Source: Lelliottia wanjuensis
Lineage (GTDB): Bacteria; Pseudomonadota; Gammaproteobacteria; Enterobacterales; Enterobacteriaceae
Assembly: GCF_030238365.1 (NCBI RefSeq)
Contig: NZ_JASSOT010000051.1
Location: 1 to 64,000, forward strand
DNA length: 64,000 bases
Direction: 5' to 3'
In this document: in pieces, positions 25,931 to 33,784 of the stretch
Position numbering within the stretch: the first letter of the stretch is position 1
Layout of the letters: the number at the start of each line of letters is the position of its first letter
Notes under the pieces: model-generated
The model's database searches: none
What the model saw: only the letters and a program-made list of their open reading frames with translations
What the model was told of the DNA's origin: nothing
Translations under genes and position numbers: made by a program

Positions 25931-26962
25931 CTACTTATCTTTATTCTGAGAACGATATGCACCTTCGATAAGATAACTTACCATATCAGCAATGCTTTTA
26001 TTATATTTCCTGGCCATAAAGTCTAGTTTCTCTTTCACATCCTTTGGCAGTCGAGTATTCAGCACCCTGGTGTCTTTACTGCTGTCTCTGAATTTTTTCT
26101 GGCTCCAGGCTTTCTTAAACTCAGACATGAAGTATTTTTTTGCAATGCCATCATCTGGTGCAGTATCCCATACGCAGTACAGTGCCAGTTCGGTTTCTTT
26201 CTTTGATGCAGGAGCCAGACTTTTGTGATCAAATAATGGATGAGGATAGTTTTTTATATAGCGCCAGGCCCATGACATATTTTCATCCGACTTGTCTTTT
26301 ATAAACCCAAACGGGTCTTTCTCACTGTATATTTCCGACCATCTGGATTTTAACTGAATGATAATCTGCGATTTCATTTTTGCGGGAGAAAAGCCCTGAG
26401 AAAAAAGCTGGGCATCCACATGCCTGTCAAGTTTCCACTGGTCAAAATACTGAATAATAGAATCCACCCGGCTTTTATGAGATGTATTAATACTGAGCGG
26501 CAGGATACTTCCCGGGGGAGTGACTGGATATGGAAATGATATATCTGGAACATTTGAAGAACTGGATGCGGAGGGCATATGAACGGTCATTTCCCTTGGG
26601 GAAAGAAAAAATGACCAGAACCAGTAAGCAGCCCGTTCATCTTTATCCAGCCATTTAAAATCATCGATCTTCACCAGCGAGTAATCACATTCCATTTTCA
26701 TATTACCAATGAATCGAGCCCGTTCCACGGATGAATTGAAATGGCTACACAGTGATTGATTAATGGACTCGCAGACTTCATCAGGATTATAGCCAAATGA
26801 ATGAACAGGGATTTTATTATCGGCCATGTGACGGATATAAAAATGACACCTTCTGATGTCTTTCTCTGAAACACTGTCACCAGGTACTTTCATACAATAT
26901 GGTCCTTCATTAACATAAGTTACTACGTAATCATTACGCACTAATAACGCAGCATTATACAC
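25931..26962 (-). CDS. Unknown protein with C-terminal ribbon-helix-helix-like domain
   Basis: The 343-residue protein is a likely DNA-binding regulator or replication-associated factor of the island. The last 40 residues read like a ribbon-helix-helix domain: VLNTRLPKDVKEKLDFMARK then YNKSIADMVSYLIEGAYR. The N-terminal 290 residues match nothing I recognise; they include MYNAALLVRNDYVVTYVNEG and an aromatic stretch AYWFWSFFL. It is transcribed away from alpA, whose promoter it may share at 26963-27347. This neighbourhood (AlpA, inovirus Gp2-like protein, zinc ribbon) resembles a satellite replication/regulation block. Confidence 0.6.
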   Translation of the reverse strand: MYNAALLVRNDYVVTYVNEGPYCMKVPGDSVSEKDIRRCHFYIRHMADNKIPVHSFGYNPDEVCESINQSLCSHFNSSVERARFIGNMKMECDYSLVKIDDFKWLDKDERAAYWFWSFFLSPREMTVHMPSASSSSNVPDISFPYPVTPPGSILPLSINTSHKSRVDSIIQYFDQWKLDRHVDAQLFSQGFSPAKMKSQIIIQLKSRWSEIYSEKDPFGFIKDKSDENMSWAWRYIKNYPHPLFDHKSLAPASKKETELALYCVWDTAPDDGIAKKYFMSEFKKAWSQKKFRDSSKDTRVLNTRLPKDVKEKLDFMARKYNKSIADMVSYLIEGAYRSQNKDK

Positions 26963-27347
26963 GATAACGAACCAATTCTTACACGATAAATGTGCTGTTT
27001 TTTACGTTGAAGAAATAGATGCCACACCCTGTATTCATAGGAATGAACCCGTGTCACGTGGCATTTACGCACCATCCATCGACTTCAATTTTACCTCATT
27101 CCTTTCTTCATAGCCCACTGGTGCGGCTAGAAGTGGTATCTGTCCTCTGCACATGGAGATGAACAGCACTCCCAATTCAAGCCAGGCTGTATGAGAGAAA
27201 AGGCCAGTAGCCATATTCAGTATGTAATGTGTGTATATATACATTGCAGGAAACAGATTAAATAAAAAGTAAAGTCATACATACGATGCCTATGACATGA
27301 AAGGATGCCATCCGGCGTCCTCCTGATGCTTTCCCCGGAGACATGTC
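26963..27347. promoter_or_regulatory. Divergent intergenic region before alpA, with perfect 12-bp palindrome
   Basis: No gene is seen. TGTATATATACA at 27232-27243 is a perfect palindrome about 105 nt before the alpA start; it could be an operator for AlpA, a host repressor or the neighbouring ribbon-helix-helix protein. GGAGA at 27335-27340 is the alpA ribosome site. The divergent arrangement suggests both flanking genes are controlled from here. Confidence 0.45.
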
Positions 27348-27551
27348 ATGAGCACGATTAACATTTACGAAGATAAATTTGTCAGCATGCAGTTCATTAC
27401 TGAACTGACCAGCCTGTCCGATAAGTGGTTTTATAAAATGGTGCAGGAAGGGAAATTCCCAAAGCCTGTTAAATTTGGCCGTAGCTCGCGCTGGATTGAA
27501 CGTGAAGTAAAAGAATGGTTAGAAGCCCGTATTGATAAGTCAAGAGCATAA
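27348..27551 (+). CDS. alpA: AlpA-family excisionase/regulator
   Basis: The 67-residue MerR-like winged-helix protein belongs to the AlpA family, which in CP4-57 activates excision of the element by inducing or assisting the integrase. Key residues are FITELTSLSDKWFYKMVQEG and FPKPVKFGRSSRWIEREVKE. It stands alone with its own ribosome site. It probably acts on the integrase gene at the other end of the island (54641-55852). Confidence 0.92.
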   Translation: MSTINIYEDKFVSMQFITELTSLSDKWFYKMVQEGKFPKPVKFGRSSRWIEREVKEWLEARIDKSRA

Positions 27552-27871
27552 AAGACACTAAAGATAGTGATGAAAAAGGTCACTAACTTTACACCCTGCT
27601 TTTATGCTCTCATGCCTTATGGCATATAGTCTTGATGTAATTTGCAAAGTCGGTTTATTTATTATTATATTTAATCCACATTCAATCATAAATCAATATC
27701 ATTCCATACAACACGATATATCACACTCATTAATAGCGTCATACACTTAGACTTTGTTATCACACAGACACTATTTCTGACATTACTATTCATACTGAAT
27801 ATCAGATATAGACACTCATCCAATAACCACGCTTATAGATTGCCAGTCAGCCATTACTGACTGGCTTCAGG
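27552..27871. other. AT-rich intergenic region with hairpin before the Gp2-like gene
   Basis: There is no gene here. GCCAGTCAG (27842-27850) pairs perfectly with CTGACTGGC (27857-27865) around CCATTA, ending 15 nt before the Gp2-like start, so it would sit beside the ribosome site. I see no clear iterons that would mark an origin. Confidence 0.45.
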
Positions 27872-27880
27872 ATGTACATT

Positions 27881-28912
27881 ATGCACTTACCCGAATCATT
27901 CCTGTTATCTCATGCTGAGTATCATATTGAGAATAACACTCCCCACATCATCATCTCTGATGATAATGAATTCAGATTCAAATTAGAACAGCTGGATAGC
28001 TGCCTTAAAGCTATCAGCAGAGGACGTAAATTACCCTTCACTATTCTGTTTAACAGGTCTGGCTATAAAGAGAGCGCGGAGTCAGTCATCATTCTTGATG
28101 CCATCCGTTATCTCAATATGTTGCCGGAAGACGCAATGAAAGAACGAATAGCTAATCCACGCATTTCGACATTCCAGTGTTTATTTAATAACGCTGATTT
28201 ATATGCCCGTATCCATAACGGGAAAATAGTGGGAGCAGATACCGTTAACACGGCAGAGATGCTGAACAAACTGGTGCAGGACTACCGACATGCAGTCAGT
28301 CAGGCAGGGTTTAAACAGACATGCAGAAAGTACCATCGGGTTGCAGTGAAGAACCTGAAGGGAGTGATGAATTACATCAGGCACCTGCAGGAGTGTCATT
28401 CCCGACTGCTGGTGTTGCGGATAGATTTGTCATGGGCAAATGAGCATAAGGCTGACATCACTGCTGATGACGCCCGTAAGCATCGTCAGCTGCTGTTTCG
28501 TCACATGCAAAAGAATCCATTGTTCCGTCATGTGCTCGGGACAGTGTGGAAACTGGAATATGGCCCACAACGTAAATTTCATTACCACATGCTGTTTATC
28601 TTAAATGGCAACAAAGCACAACAGGATGGCGTGATTGCTCATGCTTTCGGGGAATGCTGGAAAAACACCATCACCAAAGGCAAAGGCACTTACTACAACT
28701 GCAATGCGCACAAAGATCGTTATACGAACTGCTGCCTCGGCAAACTGGAGCGTGGGGACAACAGTAAGGATAAAGGGTTACTTCAGGCGCTGAGCTACAT
28801 CACCAAAATCGATGCCTGCGCCCGTCTGGTCCTGCCTGGGAATGCCAGAACCTTCGGCCGTGGAGAAGTGCGCTCACTCAAAAAAAGGAAGAAAACAAAA
28901 AGGGGTCGGTAA
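27881..28912 (+). CDS. Inovirus Gp2-family protein (possible HUH-type replication protein)
   Basis: The 343-residue protein resembles the inovirus Gp2 family, which in filamentous phages acts in replication initiation. A candidate HUH metal site is HYHMLFILNG (KFHYHMLF near residue 233). The flanks contain FRHVLGTVWKLEYGPQRKFH and LLQALSYITKIDA. The tail is very basic (LKKRKKTKRGR). I prefer the ATG at 27881 over 27872, since CAGGA lies about 9 nt upstream. Such genes with AlpA and a zinc-ribbon neighbour are common on enterobacterial islands; whether this one initiates replication is unknown. Confidence 0.82.
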   Translation: MHLPESFLLSHAEYHIENNTPHIIISDDNEFRFKLEQLDSCLKAISRGRKLPFTILFNRSGYKESAESVIILDAIRYLNMLPEDAMKERIANPRISTFQCLFNNADLYARIHNGKIVGADTVNTAEMLNKLVQDYRHAVSQAGFKQTCRKYHRVAVKNLKGVMNYIRHLQECHSRLLVLRIDLSWANEHKADITADDARKHRQLLFRHMQKNPLFRHVLGTVWKLEYGPQRKFHYHMLFILNGNKAQQDGVIAHAFGECWKNTITKGKGTYYNCNAHKDRYTNCCLGKLERGDNSKDKGLLQALSYITKIDACARLVLPGNARTFGRGEVRSLKKRKKTKRGR

Positions 28913-28964
28913 ATCTTGCTCACTATACCAGACGGGAATACTTCCTTTCCCCCTTTATCCACAA

Positions 28965-28993
28965 AGTCAGCTAACCATGCTGGCTTTTTTTAT
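28965..28993 (+). terminator. Rho-independent terminator after the Gp2-like gene
   Basis: AGTCAGC pairs with GCTGGCT (one G-T pair) around TAACCAT, followed by TTTTTTATTT. It lies only 15 nt before the next start codon. Confidence 0.75.
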
Positions 28994-29010
28994 TTGTTCC
29001 GGAGTTCATG

Positions 29011-29403
29011 ATGAATTACTTCGTTTTAGCCACTCACGCCGTCACTATAGATGGTGAATGGGTTACACCAGACTCTGTTCAACAGGTTGATTTTGATTCA
29101 TTGCATTGCATTTACTGCAAACTGCAGATCGGTGTTCAGTTTGACCCTCTGACAGCGACCAAAACGTTTGTGCACCTGCCAGGGCATATCAACAATGTCG
29201 CTCGACTTAATAAATGTCGATTCAACAAGCACCTGACAGTGCAGGAGCAAACCTCATCACAAACTATACCGCCTCCACAAAAGCGCCTTTCACCTATTAA
29301 CACGGCTATACGGCAATGGAGATGTTGTTGGTGTCATGTCTGCTGGCAGGGAGATAAGGTATGCCCAAAATGTTGTGATTGGGTTTATGTGTTGGAAACG
29401 TGA
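29011..29403 (+). CDS. Putative zinc-ribbon protein, companion of the Gp2-like gene
   Basis: The 130-residue protein has two cysteine clusters: CIYCKLQIG near residue 33 and CCWCHVCWQGDKVCPKCCDW near the C-terminus, consistent with zinc binding. Genes like this regularly follow Gp2-like genes on E. coli islands; function is unknown. Two ATGs are adjacent (29008, 29011); MNYFVLATHAV is preferred, with CCGGAG upstream. It is separated from the Gp2-like gene by a terminator. Confidence 0.75.
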   Translation: MNYFVLATHAVTIDGEWVTPDSVQQVDFDSLHCIYCKLQIGVQFDPLTATKTFVHLPGHINNVARLNKCRFNKHLTVQEQTSSQTIPPPQKRLSPINTAIRQWRCCWCHVCWQGDKVCPKCCDWVYVLET

Positions 29404-29546
29404 AGGAAAGTATCGATCAGTGGAGCCAGTTCAGTGCGTTTGGACTCCCTTTGTCACCACCTTTTATCTCCCAGCAACCAGAGCGCCAAACTCAACGATT
29501 TCATGAGGGCATTTATCGCAATCAGACCCCAGCACATTCTCCTACT

Positions 29547-30461
29547 TCAGGTTTTCTTGCGCTGCGATCTTACCAGTCCGTCCTGTGAGAAGCGTAAACC
29601 TTGATGATGTACAAGCATGGCGCGACGATGCCGGTCGCGATTTCGCTGCCAGAGTATCCAGGCCTTTAGCGCATGCAGCTCCATTATCTCAAGCATGAGC
29701 ATCATGCGTTTTTCCCACAGAATTGCCGCAGAAAGGCTCATTTTCATGCACCTTTTAATGTCAGTGACGCTGTCTCCGGCCACCAGAGCATTAATACCCT
29801 CACCCCAGCTTTCAAAAAAGCGAAGGCTGGCGACAGGGAGCCCACCCAGCAGGCTGAAATAACGGTCACAAGGACGGCACCGGAAACATGGACGCTCTTT
29901 CGTTCGGACAGTCTGTGTTCCTCCGCAATGCGGACAAATTGCTGTCTCCAGAGTTTTCAACGTCCGATACCAGTTTTTCAGCCGTTCTGCTTCAACCGTA
30001 ACCTCCGGCGTAAAAGCGGGAGCACGTCGCTCGTAATGGGGCACCCACCAGGCATGGAGTACAGGCCAGTAAGTCTGCATGACGCTGGCTATAACGCGAT
30101 CCTTATGCAGACATGTTGGTTCAGAAATCTTAAGTGCGGCCACCAGCTCTGCTGAACTGAGTCCTGATAAACGGGCGGCGGCAAACACCGGCCATAATGG
30201 AATATGCCGACTCCGGGCCAGCAACGTCCCCGTCAGCGGTGAAAATCCTTTCCTGCAGCGGCTACACCGATAGTTAATAATCTGATCTTTCGGCGATCTG
30301 CCGTTGGTATGAAATACCGGGCTCTCACAATGTGGGCAATGCTCAGGCTTCAGATAAGGAACGGTAGCCAGCCAGTCAATCAGTGCGTCGGCATTCCGAT
30401 GCAACTCTGGTGGCAGAAATCGATAATAATTGTAGGAGCCAGAGAAACTACTCTTCGTCAA
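29547..30461 (-). CDS. Zinc-ribbon DUF746-like protein coupled to tssG
   Basis: The 304-residue protein has two zinc-ribbon units: CPHCESPVFHTNG with CSRCRKGFSPL near residues 38-73, and CPHCGGTQTV with CFRCRPCDRYF near 176-205. It resembles proteins labelled DUF746 that lie at the end of enterobacterial T6SS clusters. Its ATG overlaps the 3' end of tssG by 14 nt, so it is translated with the T6SS genes. The unit resembles the zinc ribbons of IS1-type transposases, which raises the possibility of an origin as a domesticated mobile-element protein. The role in secretion, if any, is unknown. Confidence 0.7.
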   Translation of the reverse strand: MTKSSFSGSYNYYRFLPPELHRNADALIDWLATVPYLKPEHCPHCESPVFHTNGRSPKDQIINYRCSRCRKGFSPLTGTLLARSRHIPLWPVFAAARLSGLSSAELVAALKISEPTCLHKDRVIASVMQTYWPVLHAWWVPHYERRAPAFTPEVTVEAERLKNWYRTLKTLETAICPHCGGTQTVRTKERPCFRCRPCDRYFSLLGGLPVASLRFFESWGEGINALVAGDSVTDIKRCMKMSLSAAILWEKRMMLMLEIMELHALKAWILWQRNRDRHRRAMLVHHQGLRFSQDGLVRSQRKKT

Positions 30462-31482
30462 AATCCCTCCCCCGCAATTTCCCTACCTTCATCCGCATTG
30501 TCTGCGGCATCTGATCTTCATTGTCATCCCGAAGCCCGAGCATAATGTTGTATCCTGAAAAGAGATCCGGGTCGCCAAGCCTCGGACGAGGCAGCAGGCG
30601 AACCGGGATGGTCAGGTGCAGGCTGGCATCGTAATCACATCCCAGGTACGTCTTCAGCAGCGCAAACACATCCCTGCGCAGCTGGCCCCGTGGCATCCAC
30701 CCTTTCGCCTCATCGGCATCCTCGGTACTCATTTCAATGCGCATGCAGTAGTTTGCATCTTCGACTTCATCCCCCAGAATCGGGCGTTCACCCAGCGTCA
30801 TTCCCCCGTGAATTTTCATTCGCGCACGCTCAGCCACCAGCATCCAGACCGGGTGATGCGGGATGACCTTTACCTGTGTATTCGGAGCCTGGCTGCGGAT
30901 CACGGCGGCCACACCTTCAGTCGTGTGGGTTGGGTGCAGCAACGGCTGAATAATTGCCAGCAGGAGTGATGCAGGCAGTTCCCGGCTGTGGGTAATGCCG
31001 GTCAGCGCCATCAGGCTGCGGGAGAACTTATCCGTGCCGCCGTCTTCAAATGTTGCGGGGTAGCTGTATTTTTTCCAGATACGGTAAAACTGCGTCATCA
31101 GCCGGTGATTGAAGATATCAAGGAACGCGGCCATTGCATCAGCCCCTTCCCGCCCCTGGTTGATATCGTCAATGTAGGCAGTCGGCAGTGGAGAATCCAC
31201 ACCGTACAATCCCAGAAATTTTGTTCTGACGGTCGGCGGGGCATTCGGGTTATCCGGGTCGATTTCAGTCCGCTTCAGCTCGCCGGATGGAAAACCTAAA
31301 TGGGGATCGGGCCTGAAGCGCACCGGGTCACTGTCAGGATAAAAACCTGTACCCAGCGAATGCCCGCCAGCCTTCTCCAGCAACTGACAGAAGCGGTAGA
31401 AATTAAACCGGGCAGTCTGATCGTTACCGTCGCTGTCGAGCCAGAAAGGCGGCAACGTTTTCTTATCTTCCGCGTCGTTCAC
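30448..31482 (-). CDS. tssG: T6SS baseplate protein TssG/VasB
   Basis: TssG forms the baseplate wedge with TssF and TssE. The 344-residue product has the family N-terminus NFYRFCQLLEKAGGHSLGTG, then VRFRPDPHLGFPSGE and LGLYGVDSPLPTAYID, and later GERPILGDEVEDA. It overlaps tssF by 4 nt upstream and the zinc-ribbon gene by 14 nt downstream. It belongs to the island T6SS cluster, which has no TssK, TssE, TssB or TssC of its own in the window. Confidence 0.95.
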   Translation of the reverse strand: MNDAEDKKTLPPFWLDSDGNDQTARFNFYRFCQLLEKAGGHSLGTGFYPDSDPVRFRPDPHLGFPSGELKRTEIDPDNPNAPPTVRTKFLGLYGVDSPLPTAYIDDINQGREGADAMAAFLDIFNHRLMTQFYRIWKKYSYPATFEDGGTDKFSRSLMALTGITHSRELPASLLLAIIQPLLHPTHTTEGVAAVIRSQAPNTQVKVIPHHPVWMLVAERARMKIHGGMTLGERPILGDEVEDANYCMRIEMSTEDADEAKGWMPRGQLRRDVFALLKTYLGCDYDASLHLTIPVRLLPRPRLGDPDLFSGYNIMLGLRDDNEDQMPQTMRMKVGKLRGRDFDEE

Positions 31483-33263
31483 ATCAGCACCCTGTCAATC
31501 CGGCGTTCCGGCCACGCCCATTCCGTGCCGGACTCGGTGAGCACCACCGTCAGCTGCGTAAAGCGGATAACGCTGGCGTACTGTGTGAAGAACTGCTCCA
31601 GCAATTCGCAGAACAACCGCGCATCACCCACACCACTGAACTGTGTTTCATCCAGCCCGACGCGAATGCGTACTCCGTGCCAGCTACGGGAAGAATTGTA
31701 CGCCTGCTGATAGCTGACCTCCCGGATACCCTCAATCCGGCGACGATTGTTCTCATCTTCCGTCCAGTTAAACAGCTGCAATACCGCCCGAAGATTTTCT
31801 GCATCGCTTATCATCTGGCTCAGGGCGCGGGGATGCAGCTGTGCCATGATATGCCACTGGTGCAGCTGCGATAATGGCGGGTAACACGGCATCGAGGGCG
31901 CATGCCGGGTCTGGCAGCGCAGCGTCTGATTACCGGTCGTGGTCACGCCATCAAAGACCGCAGCATCCAGCGTCATGCGCGGGTAGTTGCCGTTGGTACA
32001 GGTGATGTTCATAAACAGCGTGGCATTTTCTTCGTGAAGATCCTGCTCACCGGACGTACCGCCCAGCATCAGCAACGTCTCATGCAGACCACTTACACCG
32101 CGCCAGATGCGGGTATGAAAGTACCGTTCCGGCCAGCTCTCTTTACGCTGCAACATCCCGCCTTTGTGCCGAAATTGCCGATACGGTACGTACTGGCGCT
32201 TGTCCAGCGTCTCGCTCGCGGCCACCTTATCTACGCTGTAAATTTCAGTGTGATGATCTCGAAGCCGGTGTGGCCGCAGCCGGTAATCCAGCGTTGCAGG
32301 CTCCACCTTCAGGGGTTCAGCGTTGAGCGTAAACAAATTGATAAGCGGTACACAGTGGATACGCAGAATATCTTCCGGCACGGGAATATCCCGGTTCAGC
32401 GGCTTGCTCAGATGAAATTCCAGCTCAAAATGCTGACAGTCTTCTCCGAGCGGCAACGTTTCAAGACCTGTCAGGGTAAAGAACGCAAACCGGGCCGGGA
32501 AGCTGAAGTATTCCAGTAACGGGCGAACTTCACCGCACAGCGCCGGGCTGTCGCTCTCCGGCCAGACTGACGACCAGTTTTGCTGCCAGCGCGACGACAG
32601 TTTGCCGTGAAATGGCTGCGGGTCGAGATTGCCGGTCTGTGGCAGGCGCACCGTGATATGCGAGACATGATGCGTCAGCGCCAGATACAGCATCGACTGT
32701 AAGGGCCGATCGCCGTGAATATAGAGCGGGATCTGGCTCAAATCCGTCTGCGACGGGTCGGCGTACTGGCTGAATGAAAACCGCAGCGTCAGCACCTGAT
32801 GGCCGTCAGTGCGAAACTGTCGTCGGACGTTGTGCAGCTCCAGCGGGTGCAGCACCAGTTCATCGGTCGTGCGATACGGGCAGCGCAGCCCGGTATCATC
32901 CATTGGCCGGGTCAGCAGTGTCGTGCCAGCGAGGATCACCACATCCCTGACCTGCGCCACCATTTCCGGGGTCAGCTCGACCACGGCCATCGAGGGCTGT
33001 GTCCGGTTGGCTATCGGCAGCAGATGGCCCAGAAGCGGCTCCGTCAGCTCCGGGATATCGTCATCCAGCTTGCGCCTGAGTTGGGCCATCATCAGCGAGA
33101 AGCCCTGGAACAGCTGCTCTACGGTATCATCAGCTTTATGAGACTGTCGGTCGATACCCAGCCGCCGACCGGCCTCCGGGTGTTGTTCAGCAAACTCACG
33201 CGCCGCCGCTCTCAGCCAGCGCATTTCACTGTCGAAATATTTGAGAAAATCATGATCATTCAT
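31479..33263 (-). CDS. tssF: T6SS baseplate protein TssF/VasA
   Basis: TssF is the large wedge subunit of the T6SS baseplate. The 594-residue product shows the family opening FLKYFDSEMRWLRAAAREFA then EQHPEAGRRLG, and the segment LLGHLLPIANRTQPSMAVVE. Length fits the family. It overlaps tssJ (upstream) and tssG (downstream) by 4 nt each. Confidence 0.95.
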   Translation of the reverse strand: MNDHDFLKYFDSEMRWLRAAAREFAEQHPEAGRRLGIDRQSHKADDTVEQLFQGFSLMMAQLRRKLDDDIPELTEPLLGHLLPIANRTQPSMAVVELTPEMVAQVRDVVILAGTTLLTRPMDDTGLRCPYRTTDELVLHPLELHNVRRQFRTDGHQVLTLRFSFSQYADPSQTDLSQIPLYIHGDRPLQSMLYLALTHHVSHITVRLPQTGNLDPQPFHGKLSSRWQQNWSSVWPESDSPALCGEVRPLLEYFSFPARFAFFTLTGLETLPLGEDCQHFELEFHLSKPLNRDIPVPEDILRIHCVPLINLFTLNAEPLKVEPATLDYRLRPHRLRDHHTEIYSVDKVAASETLDKRQYVPYRQFRHKGGMLQRKESWPERYFHTRIWRGVSGLHETLLMLGGTSGEQDLHEENATLFMNITCTNGNYPRMTLDAAVFDGVTTTGNQTLRCQTRHAPSMPCYPPLSQLHQWHIMAQLHPRALSQMISDAENLRAVLQLFNWTEDENNRRRIEGIREVSYQQAYNSSRSWHGVRIRVGLDETQFSGVGDARLFCELLEQFFTQYASVIRFTQLTVVLTESGTEWAWPERRIDRVLM

Positions 33264-33784
33264 TCTTTCACCGGTTTCAGCAGCAGCGTGTTATCACGGA
33301 CTTCAATGACGCGCGGCTCATCCGGGTCAAGCGAGTCGCGGCTCAGCACCTGCTTCCAGGTGCCACGGGTTCTGTCCGGCTTGCGAAACAGCCCGACCAC
33401 CGCCACAAACTGCGCTTTTTCATCCATTGGAATATCGAGGTTGACCGTCTGACCGGGATAAACGCTCAGCTGGCGCTGTGTCAGCAATGACTCCTTCAGC
33501 ACCAAATCCGGCTGTGTCAGCAGATCGGTATACTCCGTGCTGTCAAAGATCTTGCGGTCGTTCAGTTGCAGGACGCGGATACGCAGCGGCATCGCCTGCT
33601 GCGCATCATCGGCATTAATGGCGCTCCGGGCGGCGAAGCTCAGGTGCAGTGTCTCCACCTGCCGATAGAAAATCGCCTTCGCTACGCTCTGTGTACCCTG
33701 CTTTGTTTTCTGGTACAGACCACAGCTGCTCAGCAGCAATAGTGGCAGGCATAACCACAAATAACGGGATGGCCGGATGTTCAT
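33260..33784 (-). CDS. tssJ: T6SS outer-membrane lipoprotein TssJ
   Basis: TssJ anchors the TssLM complex to the outer membrane. The 174-residue product has a lipoprotein signal with lipobox LLSSC and the acylated Cys at residue 21, followed by the TssJ beta-sandwich sequence (AINADDAQQAMPLRIRVLQL, then LNDRKIFDSTEYTDL). It starts at the last base of the tssM stop (TAATG) and overlaps tssF by 4 nt. Confidence 0.93.
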   Translation of the reverse strand: MNIRPSRYLWLCLPLLLLSSCGLYQKTKQGTQSVAKAIFYRQVETLHLSFAARSAINADDAQQAMPLRIRVLQLNDRKIFDSTEYTDLLTQPDLVLKESLLTQRQLSVYPGQTVNLDIPMDEKAQFVAVVGLFRKPDRTRGTWKQVLSRDSLDPDEPRVIEVRDNTLLLKPVKE

